In this document: piece after piece, positions 41,556 through 49,980 of the stretch | Numbering within the stretch: position 1 is the first letter of the stretch | Layout of the letters: each line of letters starts with the position of its first letter | Source: Paenibacillus amylolyticus | GTDB taxonomy: Bacteria > Bacillota > Bacilli > Paenibacillales > Paenibacillaceae | DNA: 64,000 bases | Reading direction: 5' to 3' | Assembly: GCF_029689945.1 (NCBI RefSeq) | Contig: NZ_CP121451.1 | Location: 3,658,001 to 3,722,000, forward strand | Notes under the pieces: generated by a model | Databases searched by the model: none | What the model was told of the DNA's origin: nothing | What the model saw: the letters and a program-made list of their open reading frames with translations, nothing else | Translations under genes and position numbers: made by a program

Positions 41556-42002
41556 ATGACTGATACGTATGAAGTATTCTATATTATCAATTCGTTCCGC
41601 CAAGTGAATCAAATGCTTTTTCGAGCATTTTGGAATGAAAACAAGGAGATCGAGCTGACTTCGATTCAGTTTATGGTGTTATCCATCCTGAGGGAGCGCC
41701 CTTCCATTGGCATCAACGAAGTGGCTGAACTATGCCATATGGGGAGCAGTTCTATGAGCGCTGTCGTGGAGCGACTCGTCAAAGGCGAGTATATCGTTCG
41801 GACACGTTCGGATGCGGACCGCCGATCCGTTAAGCTGCAGATTACGGATAAAGGGGAACGGGCCCAACAGGAAACGCACCATCTGTGGATGGAAAGAGTG
41901 TCACCCATTCTGGATATATCGAAGGAAGACCTTGAGCACCTACTTAGAATTCATAGTCAAATGATTGAAAAGTTACAAGGAAGAGAGATGAACAACACAT
42001 GA
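41556..42002 (+). CDS. MarR-family repressor of the exporter operon
   Basis: A dimeric winged-helix repressor of 148 residues. Helix-turn-helix and wing are visible in IGINEVAELCHMGSSSMSAVVERLVKGEYIVRTRSDADRRSVKLQITDKG. It begins just downstream of a perfect palindromic operator. Its stop overlaps the start of the MFS exporter (ATGA). Such pairs usually respond to a toxic compound that is also an export substrate. The ligand cannot be predicted. Confidence 0.93.
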   Translation: MTDTYEVFYIINSFRQVNQMLFRAFWNENKEIELTSIQFMVLSILRERPSIGINEVAELCHMGSSSMSAVVERLVKGEYIVRTRSDADRRSVKLQITDKGERAQQETHHLWMERVSPILDISKEDLEHLLRIHSQMIEKLQGREMNNT

Positions 42003-43510
42003 GTACGACTACTGCTACAGCTCCATCCTCCGCGATGGACAACATCAAGAAAGGCCCGATTGTAGCGGCATTGTTAATTGGTGCCTTTGTGGCATTCCTG
42101 AACCAAACCCTGATGAACGTAGCTCTTCCTAAAATCATGGAAGACCTCGCTATCAATGCAAACAAAGCCCAATGGTTAACCACGGGTTACATGCTCGTCA
42201 ACGGTGTACTGATTCCGGTTACGGCATATCTGATTGCCAAATTCTCAACACGTCAAATTTTTATTACAGCCATGACTCTATTTACCATAGGGACGTTAGT
42301 CTGTGGTCTTAGTCCAACCTTTACCATTCTGATGGTAGGTCGTGTCATTCAGGCTGCTGGTGCAGGGATCCTGATGCCTCTGATGACCGTTGTATTCCTG
42401 ACCATCTTCCCGATTGAGAAACGCGGTCAGGCCATGGGAACCATGGGGATTGCAATGATTCTGGCTCCTGCGATTGGTCCGACACTTTCAGGTTATGTGG
42501 TTGAGCATTATTCCTGGAGATTATTGTTCTACATCATCTTGCCATTCTCTGTTATTGCTACTGCAATTGGTATTGCTTTTGTCAAAAACGTAACACGCCA
42601 GTCCAGACCTAAACTGGATTATCCAGGCGTTATTTTATCCACACTTGGATTTGGTAGTTTGCTCTACGGATTCAGTGATGCGGGTACTGATGGATGGGGA
42701 AGTGCAGTTGTCATTGGATGCCTCGTTGTAGGTGCGATATCCCTGATTCTGTTCGTTATACGTCAACTGACAACAGATCATCCGCTCCTTGAGTTCCGTA
42801 TTTTCAAGTACAATATGTATACATTAACAACAATTATCAATATGCTCGTGACCATGGCGATGTTTGCAGGTATGATTCTGCTTCCTATTTTCCTGCAGAA
42901 CATTCGTGGTTTCTCACCGATTGAATCAGGACTTCTGATGATGCCTGGTGCGATTCTGATGGGGATCATGTCTCCGATTACAGGTCGCATATTTGATAAG
43001 GTGGGTGCACGCTGGCTATCGGTTGCAGGTCTTGCCATCACGGCGATTACAACTTGGGGACTGAGCCGTCTGGCAATCGATACGACTTACGGGTATATGA
43101 TGTTTATCTACACGGCTCGTATGTTCGGTATGTCCATGCTGATGATGCCGATCCAGACAGCAGGTCTGAATCAACTGCCACAACGTCTGAATGCGCATGG
43201 TACAGCGATGTCCAACACATTGCGTACGGTTGCTGGTGCAATCGGTACAGCGATCCTCGTTACCATTATGAGCAGCAAGCTCAAAACACATCTTGCAGAG
43301 ACATTGGCTACAGGTCAAGTTAATCCGGATGATAAGACTGCGATGTTGGCAGCTACAGCAGATGCAACGATTTACGGTGTTAACTATGCATTCATGGTGG
43401 CTACCGGAATGACCATTGTTGCTTTAATTATGGCGTTCTTTATTCGTAAAACAAAACCAGCTGTTGAACCTGTTACGGTAGAACAGGAAAAAGCGACGGC
43501 TACAGCGTAA
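41999..43510 (+). CDS. DHA2-family MFS exporter (EmrB/QacA type)
   Basis: A drug:proton antiporter of 503 residues with about 14 membrane helices. Motif A-like sequences and the DHA2 signature VMGRVIQAAGAG-like LMVGRVIQAAGAGILMPL, IFPIEKRGQAMGTMGIAMILAPAIGPTLSGYVVEHYSWRLLFYI (motif C) are clear, as is MNVALPKIMEDLAINANKAQWLTTGYML in helix 1-2. It is translationally coupled to the MarR gene and closed by a terminator. Its likely role is multidrug efflux; the substrate is unknown. Confidence 0.93.
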   Translation: MSTTTATAPSSAMDNIKKGPIVAALLIGAFVAFLNQTLMNVALPKIMEDLAINANKAQWLTTGYMLVNGVLIPVTAYLIAKFSTRQIFITAMTLFTIGTLVCGLSPTFTILMVGRVIQAAGAGILMPLMTVVFLTIFPIEKRGQAMGTMGIAMILAPAIGPTLSGYVVEHYSWRLLFYIILPFSVIATAIGIAFVKNVTRQSRPKLDYPGVILSTLGFGSLLYGFSDAGTDGWGSAVVIGCLVVGAISLILFVIRQLTTDHPLLEFRIFKYNMYTLTTIINMLVTMAMFAGMILLPIFLQNIRGFSPIESGLLMMPGAILMGIMSPITGRIFDKVGARWLSVAGLAITAITTWGLSRLAIDTTYGYMMFIYTARMFGMSMLMMPIQTAGLNQLPQRLNAHGTAMSNTLRTVAGAIGTAILVTIMSSKLKTHLAETLATGQVNPDDKTAMLAATADATIYGVNYAFMVATGMTIVALIMAFFIRKTKPAVEPVTVEQEKATATA

Positions 43511-43529
43511 CGAATGTCAGATAAAAACC

Positions 43530-43590
43530 AAAAAAGAGAACTCTAGCAGTTGAAAAGGGGTACCCCTGACTGTCTGAGTTCTCTTTTTTT
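43530..43590 (+). terminator. Terminator after the MFS gene
   Basis: AAAAAAGAGAACTC and GAGTTCTCTTTTTT form a perfect outer stem, with inner CAGT/ACTG and GGGGTACCCC. It would work in both directions between the convergent genes. Confidence 0.93.
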
Positions 43591-43623
43591 GGTGTGTGTG
43601 ATATGAGGTGGAGAAGAATACGC

Positions 43624-43968
43624 TTATTCGGGCTGGATCGTTGGATCAATAAGAAATATTGGATCGGGCTCATGTCCGAATCTTTTGAGATTAATGGTTC
43701 CGTTTAATTGAAACTCAACACCTTCGCTAATCAGTTCTGTTTCCTGCATCATGCGTGAGTGTTTGTCCGGTATGGAGATTTCACCCTTGGCATTAACGAC
43801 ACGGTGCCAGGGCAGACGTTCCTTGCGGCTCATGGAGTGCAGGATACGTACGACTTGTCTCGCGGCTCTGGGACTTCCAGCGTGAGCTGCAATCTGACCG
43901 TAAGTCATCACTTTTCCTTCGGGAATCGCCGCGATGATCGCAATAACTTGTTTGGTAAATGGGGTCAT
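43624..43968 (-). CDS. Alkyltransferase-like (ATL) protein, PWHR variant of MGMT
   Basis: A 114-residue relative of the DNA-repair O6-alkylguanine methyltransferase C-terminal domain. The normal active site Pro-Cys-His-Arg is replaced by Pro-Trp-His-Arg in KERLPWHRVVNAKGEIS, so it cannot accept the alkyl group. The DNA-binding helix AGSPRAARQVVRILHS, with its conserved Arg finger region, is kept. ATL proteins are known to bind alkylated guanine and hand it to nucleotide excision repair. That the protein is an ATL is seen directly; its repair role is inferred from the family. Confidence 0.93.
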   Translation of the reverse strand: MTPFTKQVIAIIAAIPEGKVMTYGQIAAHAGSPRAARQVVRILHSMSRKERLPWHRVVNAKGEISIPDKHSRMMQETELISEGVEFQLNGTINLKRFGHEPDPIFLIDPTIQPE

Positions 43969-44012
43969 CAGGATATCTCCTCTCTGTATCTTGGATATAT
44001 AGCTGAAGATAT

Positions 44013-44053
44013 TAAAAAACGTGTCGTTCAGATACAGAATCTGAACGACACGT
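44013..44053 (-). terminator. Terminator after the RluA gene (minus strand)
   Basis: ACGTGTCGTTCAGAT and ATCTGAACGACACGT form a perfect 15-pair stem with a five-base loop, and TTTTTT follows on the minus strand. Confidence 0.95.
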
Positions 44054-44085
44054 GATATGGACAGATCTAACCTGATCCTGTGCAG

Positions 44086-44817
44086 TTATAGAGGTTGTTC
44101 AAAAGCTTTTTGGTACACAGAAGCGGGCCATTCTGCCCAGGGAAATTCTCTTGCAGGCAAAGATTGCAGAATAACTTCTTCCTTGGTAACCGGATGGGGG
44201 AAAGCGGCAATCACTGACCAGAGAGCGATCTGTTGCCCGGGTTTATTTACACTTGCGCCGTACTTCTGATCCCCGTATAGAGGGCAGCCGATTTCTTTCA
44301 TTTGCACACGAATCTGATGAGATCTGCCCGTGTGCAGTTCGATATGCACGAGGCTGTAACGGTCTGTCTCCCCAATAACACGGTAATCCAGAACGGCATC
44401 CTTACCGCCAGCCGTACCCTTGGGTACTACAGTGACGGTATTTGTGCGTGCATCTTTCAGGAGCGTATGCTTTAATGTTCCCTGCTGTGCAGGCAACTTG
44501 CCATGTACAACAGCCGCATATATTTTACGGAAATGGCGGCCCCGCACCGTCTCGGACAATCTCGAAGCGGCTTTGGATGTCTTGGCAAAGATCATTGCCC
44601 CGCCAACAGGACGATCAAGTCGATGTACTAGCCCGAGATAGACATTGCCAGGTTTGTTATATCGATCTTTCAGATCTTGTTTCAGCAATGTAAGCAAATC
44701 CGGATCACCTGATGCATCTTCCTGGGTAGGTACATTGACCGGCTTCGTAATACCTAACAGATGGTTATCTTCAAACAGAATCGGAATTGCGTCGTGATCA
44801 TGCCGATGTTCTGACAT
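44086..44817 (-). CDS. RluA-family pseudouridine synthase
   Basis: An RNA-modifying enzyme. The start at 44817 (MSEHRHDHDAIPILFED) follows GGGAGTCCT at good spacing, giving 243 residues. The catalytic Asp lies in GLVHRLDRPVGGAMIFAKTSKAA, and other motifs are FRKIYAAVVHG and LHTGRSHQIRVQMKEIGCPLYGDQKYG. There is no S4 domain, as in the shorter RluA/RluC-like members. It lies two bases after the methyltransferase gene, so the two form an operon of RNA-modification-type enzymes. The target RNA is not known. Confidence 0.92.
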   Translation of the reverse strand: MSEHRHDHDAIPILFEDNHLLGITKPVNVPTQEDASGDPDLLTLLKQDLKDRYNKPGNVYLGLVHRLDRPVGGAMIFAKTSKAASRLSETVRGRHFRKIYAAVVHGKLPAQQGTLKHTLLKDARTNTVTVVPKGTAGGKDAVLDYRVIGETDRYSLVHIELHTGRSHQIRVQMKEIGCPLYGDQKYGASVNKPGQQIALWSVIAAFPHPVTKEEVILQSLPAREFPWAEWPASVYQKAFEQPL

Positions 44818-44819
44818 GA

Positions 44820-45683
44820 TTAGGACTCCCAACGGCCCAGAATACCACAAGGCAGATCAAGACCACTGCGTGTGATCGGCAGACCGATTTCACCAGCGGT
44901 AATGTCACCGCCGTACTGAGCAGACATCGTCATGGTCAGCATATTGCGCAGAACTGTTGAGGAGATGCCCGTGGTGTAAGAGTTAACCAGCATGAATAAT
45001 GGATTATCCGACAAGATTGTCATACATGACTTCAAGAAAGGATAAAGGTTTTCTTCCAGTTTCCATGTCTCTCCATTGGGACCGCGGCCATAAGAAGGAG
45101 GGTCCATGATAATGGCGTCGTAACGATTTCCGCGCCGTTGCTCCCGTTGTACGAATTTGAATACATCATCTGTAATAAAACGAACAGGATGATCTGCCAG
45201 TCCGGATAGTTGAACATTTTCCTTGGCCCATTGAACCATGCCTTTAGCTGCATCCACATGCACGACAGAAGCTCCTGCGTAAGCTGCGGCTACCGTTGCT
45301 CCGCCTGTATAGGCAAACAGGTTCAAGACAGAAATGGGACGTCCTGCATTGGAGATTTTATCCATCATCCAGCTCCAGTTGGCGGCTTGTTCAGGGAACA
45401 GGCCAGTGTGCTTAAAGCTGGTAGGTTTAATGTGGAATTTCAGGTTTTCGTATCCGATCGTCCAACGCTCGGGGATGGGCTTTTTCATATCCCAGCTACC
45501 GCCACCGGAAGAACTGCGATGATAGTGACCATGCACCTGACGCCACTCATTGGTTTCTTGCTCAAGAGGCCAAATAATCTGTGGATCGGGTCTGCGCAAA
45601 ATCACATCTCCCCAACGCTCCAGCTTCTCGCCGCCTCCTGTATCAATTACTTCATAATCTTTCCAATTCTTAGCTACGTACAT
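44820..45683 (-). CDS. Class I SAM-dependent methyltransferase (COG1092-like)
   Basis: A 287-residue methyltransferase. The SAM-binding motif I is SVLNLFAYTGGATVAAAYAGA, with acidic loop VVHVDAAKGMVQWAKEN. The catalytic motif IV is AIIMDPPSYGRGPNGETWKLEE. This D-P-P-S form is typical of RlmI/RlmL-like rRNA cytosine methyltransferases, though the PUA domain of RlmI is absent. It is co-transcribed with the pseudouridine synthase, which supports an RNA substrate. The substrate assignment is inference. Confidence 0.9.
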   Translation of the reverse strand: MYVAKNWKDYEVIDTGGGEKLERWGDVILRRPDPQIIWPLEQETNEWRQVHGHYHRSSSGGGSWDMKKPIPERWTIGYENLKFHIKPTSFKHTGLFPEQAANWSWMMDKISNAGRPISVLNLFAYTGGATVAAAYAGASVVHVDAAKGMVQWAKENVQLSGLADHPVRFITDDVFKFVQREQRRGNRYDAIIMDPPSYGRGPNGETWKLEENLYPFLKSCMTILSDNPLFMLVNSYTTGISSTVLRNMLTMTMSAQYGGDITAGEIGLPITRSGLDLPCGILGRWES

Positions 45684-45873
45684 AATGATTTATCCATCCT
45701 TCAAAAGTCATTTGGATACTATTGTACAACAAAAAAGGGCTTGTACGCCAGTTGGGGGCGGGATCATTGAAGGAGGGCAGGACATGTGATCTTAAAAGGG
45801 TGAAGGTTGTTTGGCTGTGTTGAAATTCAATGTGCCTCATATACTGAAAAACAAAGATAAGCAAAAATTTAAT

Positions 45874-45903
45874 TTGACAATGATAATCATTATCACATAT
45901 GAT
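45874..45903 (+). promoter_or_regulatory. Fur-repressed promoter of the flavodoxin operon
   Basis: TTGACA (45874-45879), 18-base spacer, TATGAT (45898-45903). The perfect 7-1-7 Fur box TGATAATCATTATCA (45881-45895) lies entirely in the spacer, so iron-loaded Fur would block RNA polymerase directly. Confidence 0.9.
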
Positions 45904-45975
45904 TTTGTTAATTCAAATTCATTCTTTCTTCAGAGAGAATATTAATATGATCAAACTAAAGTGAGGGAAAAATAG

Positions 45976-46428
45976 ATGGCTAAATTGTTAGTGGCTTATG
46001 CAAGCATGACGGGAAATACAGAAGAAATTGCAGAACTGATTGTGGAAGGAATTACACAGTCAGGCCACGAGGCGGACCTAAAATCCGTTACGGATTGTAA
46101 TGCATCCGATGTATTGGACTATGACGGATTCATGATCGGCGTGTACACCTGGGGAGACGGGGAATTGCCAGATGAATTCCTTGATTTCTATGAGGAGCTG
46201 GATGAGCTTGACTTGAGTGGTAAGAGAGCCGCAGTGTTTGGTAGTGGTGACACTTCGTATGAGCAGTACTGCGGTGCAGTGGATCTCGCGGCTGCCAAGC
46301 TGCAAGAGCGTGGGGCGGAGGTATCTCCAGAGATGTTGAAAATTGAATACAGTCCGCTGGAGCAGGAGAAAGATACATGCCGTGATTTTGGCAAACGCTT
46401 TGCTGCTGCCGGATTACAGGTGTCTTAA
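45976..46428 (+). CDS. Flavodoxin (iron-regulated)
   Basis: A small FMN electron carrier that replaces ferredoxin when iron is scarce. The 150 residues start MAKLLVAYASMTGNTEEIAELIVEG (phosphate loop SMTGNTEE), followed by GVYTWGDGELPDEFLDFYEEL (FMN loop) and AAVFGSGDTSYEQYCGAVD. It is very acidic, as usual. It is first behind a textbook Fur-repressed promoter, and resembles Bacillus YkuN/YkuP, which are Fur-controlled. Two further genes follow in the same direction. Confidence 0.95.
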   Translation: MAKLLVAYASMTGNTEEIAELIVEGITQSGHEADLKSVTDCNASDVLDYDGFMIGVYTWGDGELPDEFLDFYEELDELDLSGKRAAVFGSGDTSYEQYCGAVDLAAAKLQERGAEVSPEMLKIEYSPLEQEKDTCRDFGKRFAAAGLQVS

Positions 46429-46433
46429 AGATC

Positions 46434-47240
46434 ATGTTAAGACATAATGTTCAGGCAGCGATGCCGGTCGGAAGGAATGACCTTCCTGAACGTGTGCTTG
46501 AAGATTATAGATTGGAAGAAATGCTGCGCAGCCCCCACCGGTTCATCCGCCCTGAGCCAGTGTCTGAGCAGCGTCCTCCACTGCAATGGAGACACCGTGT
46601 ACAATACGCGGTGAGCCATGCAGTCAATGCCTTTTACAGTCTCGACCCCGATGTTCGCAAAGAAGTACCTGTACAGTATTTACTCGAGAAATGGTGGCCC
46701 AGAAAAACAGATGGTTTCGAATCTGTTCTTCATTACTGGGATGTGAAGAACAAGATCACGGATGAATTGTCACTCGCCATTGCAACCAATGACGATCTGA
46801 AGCATCCATTGATTCTGTTTGAACAGTGGAGAACGGAGTTACCTTCATTATCCATGCAGCTGTCGATGATATTTCAGGCCGCTTGGCAACCGGAAGGCTG
46901 GGATTCGCTGCTGATTCAGAAATATATGGTTGTCCATGATCCGAACGTAGTTGAGGCGTTTCAGCATATGGTCAGTGTATTCTGCTGGGAAGCCTTCGGA
47001 AAATTACCGGGTATGATCGAGATATACTGCTTGTTGGAAGGACGCAAAATCAGGTATATCCCTGGACGCCAGTCTCTGCTTCGTTCCATGGACTACATTC
47101 GCTTAGTACGTGATAGCATGCCGCAAGCAGAAGTGGCGGAGTCAGAACAGTTTACGACACGTGACAAAGCACGCATACATGAAGAAGTAGATCGCTGGAG
47201 AGCGGAAGCCGTTGAACCGAAGAAAACATGGTTGATGTGA
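46434..47240 (+). CDS. Hypothetical protein in the iron-regulated operon (268 aa)
   Basis: I do not recognise this family with confidence. It begins about five bases after the flavodoxin stop, so it should be co-transcribed. There is no signal peptide or membrane helix. It is rich in Trp and charged residues. The segment YRLEEMLRSPHRFIRPE, followed by HRVQYAVSHAVNAFYSL, is reminiscent of the N-terminal helix pattern of PD-(D/E)XK RecB/Cas4-like nucleases, but I cannot see a full catalytic D-ExK set. Later LPGMIEIYCLLEGRKIRYIPG looks like a beta hairpin. The start is uncertain: the ATG at 46464 (MPVGRNDLPERV) is also possible and neither has a strong ribosome site. Confidence 0.75.
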   Translation: MLRHNVQAAMPVGRNDLPERVLEDYRLEEMLRSPHRFIRPEPVSEQRPPLQWRHRVQYAVSHAVNAFYSLDPDVRKEVPVQYLLEKWWPRKTDGFESVLHYWDVKNKITDELSLAIATNDDLKHPLILFEQWRTELPSLSMQLSMIFQAAWQPEGWDSLLIQKYMVVHDPNVVEAFQHMVSVFCWEAFGKLPGMIEIYCLLEGRKIRYIPGRQSLLRSMDYIRLVRDSMPQAEVAESEQFTTRDKARIHEEVDRWRAEAVEPKKTWLM

Positions 47241-47296
47241 AGACGGTTGAAGGCTAAACAACGATATATCATGCAGATAGAGGAGGGGAAGTTGCC

Positions 47297-47863
47297 ATGT
47301 CTACCGGTCTAAGTCAAGATATAAGCAGCGGCAAAAGACGCGCAGGAACGTGCGAATTCAGTCCGTTGCCAGTACCCCAGTCGGTTATACGCAAGTTGCT
47401 TGATGAAGCAGATCCTTCGTTATATGTGATGAGTTCAGAACCTTGGAGGTTTATGTTGTTTGCAGGCGAAGGGCGACAGCTATATCTGGAAGCGGTCAGA
47501 CAGAGCTATCCACCCCATTTGGCTGATCGCTACGGCGATTGGGCTACATATCAATACACGGAAGCGATCCCTACACATCTGGTTGTCGTTGCACCTATGA
47601 ATGCCCGTCAGGATGATCTTCTGCCGGCCAAAGCCTGGAGCAAACGTTTTAGTATTCTGGCTGCGGAACAGGGATTAAATGCGGTCTGGAAGATCAATGA
47701 TTATCAACAACATCCGGTGTTTATGAATCTGATGGGTTTGACAAGTGAAGAGAGGGTACTGGGGGTATTCCATATTGGTTACGGAGACCAGCCTGCATTG
47801 CGGGATATGGATACAAGCAGACCAGCCTCTGAACTGATGACGGTCTATGACCATCTGGTATAG
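47297..47863 (+). CDS. Nitroreductase-family flavoprotein
   Basis: A 188-residue FMN oxidoreductase of the small YdjA-like class. KRRAGTCEFSPLPVPQSVIRKLLDEADPS shows the N-terminal arginine/FMN region, PWRFMLFAGEG the substrate-side motif, and ERVLGVFHIGYGDQPALRDM the C-terminal FMN-binding loop. GAGGAGGGG precedes the start. Third in line behind flavodoxin, it may take electrons from it or act on a quinone or nitro compound under iron limitation; that is inference from context. Confidence 0.87.
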   Translation: MSTGLSQDISSGKRRAGTCEFSPLPVPQSVIRKLLDEADPSLYVMSSEPWRFMLFAGEGRQLYLEAVRQSYPPHLADRYGDWATYQYTEAIPTHLVVVAPMNARQDDLLPAKAWSKRFSILAAEQGLNAVWKINDYQQHPVFMNLMGLTSEERVLGVFHIGYGDQPALRDMDTSRPASELMTVYDHLV

Positions 47864-47881
47864 AAAAATTCGGTAGTTCTC

Positions 47882-49339
47882 TTATTTACCGGTGTTGGAT
47901 AGAAAATCCCGAACGAGTTGACGATGGGTCTGATCTTTGTTGTAGACGGAGTACAGTCGGTTGGATACCGTAAGCACATTGCCAAAAAAGAATCGTTCGA
48001 ACTGAGTCTGTCTGCCCCCGAATGATCCAGCCCCAAGCTCCCAGATCAGGCGGAACAGAGCGTTGCGTTCATAAGAAGCCATATCGCTCCCTTTCAGATA
48101 TATATTCAGTGAAGGAGCGATATCGGATTGAAACTCCTCTTCCTGAGGGATCATAATTACCCCACTCGAACCCAAAAGTTGCAGAACTTCAATCATCTCA
48201 GGATAAAGTTTCGGGAAAAGGAGATTGGCTGCCATCAATGGTTTGGGTGCAGGTAATACAAATCCTCGTCCATCAGGTATGGCACCTGCCTCCGCGGCTA
48301 CAGCTAATGCTTTTAATGATTCAAGACCTGCGAACAGACGTGCAGTTTTCTCGATAACATGTGCTTCCGTATTCAGATCGAGCGTATCCGTGAGCAGCTG
48401 GATTGTACCGAGAACAAATTCGGTCTTGGCAATATAACGACACAGTACCTGATGACCTGCGTGAATATGAAAGTTGCTACCACTGAAGAGACGCGAGGAC
48501 ATCTCCTCACTACCTGCAAAAAATATTCGTTCATGCGGAACGAGCACCCGGTCAAAGATGACGATATTGTCCATTTCTTCATATCTGGAACTCAGTGGAT
48601 AGTTGGTGTGAGATTCCGCTGCATAGGTATCCCGGCATACCAAACTGATTCCTGGAAGATCATTGGGGACAGCAAATGAGAATGCAAATGGATTTTCGTC
48701 ATCAAATGGGGCGGGTGAAGGTGAAGGATAGACAAAAATCTCATCCGAAGTGGCCGCTTGTGTAGCCATCATGAATGCTCCGCTAATAATGAGGCCTTCC
48801 TCGGTGCGATCTACGACCTTAGCGGCAATGGCATCTTCAGTGGCATCCAACTGTCCTGAGATTTTGCTGGCATAGGGCTGAATGAAGGCATGGGATAGCG
48901 TAATATCATGATCACGGCAGTAGGCATAATAATTCTTGAGATTTTCTGCATATTGGGGAGATAATTCGTTCAGGAGATCGGCACCTGTGTAAAAGGACAT
49001 GATGGCTGTATTCATGTAATCGGGTGAGCGACCAAGAAAGCCATGATGGACATTAGCCCAGATATTCATCCCTTCCCGTCGTTTACGGAGATCGTCGGCA
49101 CTCGTTGGGGGCAGAAAGGATATGCCCACAGGTTTGCCGTCTGCTGGAGAGGCATACGTCATCGTTTCCGCAAATTTAGGATCAGATTGCAGATCATACA
49201 TGTGCATCTGAGTTTCCATTAAACCAGCAAATGCTACATGTTCAGAGCGTTTTCCAGTAATAAGGTTACCTTTGTACCAGCAAGGGACGGATTGTGCATC
49301 AATTCGTTCGCGATACTGTGTGCCACTTTTAACAGGCAT
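47882..49339 (-). CDS. HpaB-type flavin-dependent monooxygenase
   Basis: The oxygenase component of a two-component FADH2-dependent hydroxylase (4-hydroxyphenylacetate 3-hydroxylase family), 485 residues. Family features are MPVKSGTQYRERIDAQSVPCWYKGNLI, FAETMTYASPADGKPVGISFLPPTSADDL, SHAFIQPYASK, RYEEMDNIVIFDRVLVPHERIFF, and a long C-terminal helical region ending in ELGAGSFGGRQTQFERFFFGN. The enzyme needs reduced flavin from a reductase; none of the HpaC type is beside it, though the nitroreductase is convergent nearby. A perfect Fur box lies upstream, so it is probably induced by low iron. The substrate is unknown; a phenolic compound is likely. Confidence 0.9.
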   Translation of the reverse strand: MPVKSGTQYRERIDAQSVPCWYKGNLITGKRSEHVAFAGLMETQMHMYDLQSDPKFAETMTYASPADGKPVGISFLPPTSADDLRKRREGMNIWANVHHGFLGRSPDYMNTAIMSFYTGADLLNELSPQYAENLKNYYAYCRDHDITLSHAFIQPYASKISGQLDATEDAIAAKVVDRTEEGLIISGAFMMATQAATSDEIFVYPSPSPAPFDDENPFAFSFAVPNDLPGISLVCRDTYAAESHTNYPLSSRYEEMDNIVIFDRVLVPHERIFFAGSEEMSSRLFSGSNFHIHAGHQVLCRYIAKTEFVLGTIQLLTDTLDLNTEAHVIEKTARLFAGLESLKALAVAAEAGAIPDGRGFVLPAPKPLMAANLLFPKLYPEMIEVLQLLGSSGVIMIPQEEEFQSDIAPSLNIYLKGSDMASYERNALFRLIWELGAGSFGGRQTQFERFFFGNVLTVSNRLYSVYNKDQTHRQLVRDFLSNTGK

Positions 49340-49456
49340 TGTTATTCACCTCTTGGTTCTAATCGTTCATGGGCAGACTCATTTCTTACGTAGTGTACGT
49401 AGGTGATCTGTCCAATGTGCATTTAAGAGGTGAGAAGGATTTTTACAGATTAGGGC

Positions 49457-49474
49457 TTGATAATAATTATCATT
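49457..49474. promoter_or_regulatory. Fur box before the HpaB-type gene
   Basis: TTGATAATAATTATCATT contains a perfect GATAAT-A-ATTATC repeat, about 120 bases before the minus-strand gene. It lies downstream of the DUF1540 gene, so that gene is not its target. Confidence 0.85.
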
Positions 49475-49493
49475 CTTGCTACAATAGACAAAG

Positions 49494-49520
49494 AAAAAAG
49501 GAACCGGTAAGGGCTCCTTT
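49494..49520 (-). terminator. Terminator after the DUF1540 gene
   Basis: On the minus strand AAAGGAGCC...GGTTCCTTT forms the stem, and TTTTTTC continues from it. Confidence 0.8.
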
Positions 49521-49541
49521 ACGTGGTACATTTGAAATGAC

Positions 49542-49694
49542 TTATTTCACTTCAAAAGTTTTGCAGTCTGTTTCAGCAGACCGACTTGCTTCTTTGGAAC
49601 TGTGGCTCACGATGTAGATTGAAGAAGCGTTACATTTGTTCTCTTGAGCCCAGTGACGACAGGAATTAACTTCACACAATACGTCTTTTGCCAT
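49542..49694 (-). CDS. DUF1540-domain protein (50 aa)
   Basis: Reading the minus strand from 49694 gives MAKDVLCEVNSCRHWAQENK and ends ETDCKTFEVK. The spaced cysteines (C-x4-C-x7-C and a later CKTF) are the DUF1540 signature, a small Cys-rich, probably metal-binding protein common in sporulating Firmicutes. GAGGTTAAC precedes the start, and a terminator follows. A longer in-frame reading upstream is unsupported. The function of the family is not established. Confidence 0.9.
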   Translation of the reverse strand: MAKDVLCEVNSCRHWAQENKCNASSIYIVSHSSKEASRSAETDCKTFEVK

Positions 49695-49980
49695 GATTGT
49701 TAACCTCACTTTAATTGGATTACATTCGTTGGTATAAAGAATCCAGATACACAGCAAGTTGCCGCTTGCGAAGAATCTGGAAATTTTAGCTCTCACGAAA
49801 TTTGGAGGGCCTTTTTGCGTTATACACAACGATGCACATTTAGAATAGCAAATTTCATTGAAGCATGCAACCAAATGCCTCCCTTGGGTGGCAAAATAGT
49901 GGACGTGTTATGGCTGTATTTGCAAAAAGGCAGTAGTATGTTATTATTTAATAGTAATTATTACGATTTAAAGTCCAATT
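49695..49980. other. Intergenic region upstream of DUF1540
   Basis: No convincing ORF. It contains inverted segments CCAGATAC...GAATCTGG near 49743-49782 and AT-rich sequence, and presumably the DUF1540 promoter. Nothing further is recognised. Confidence 0.5.
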
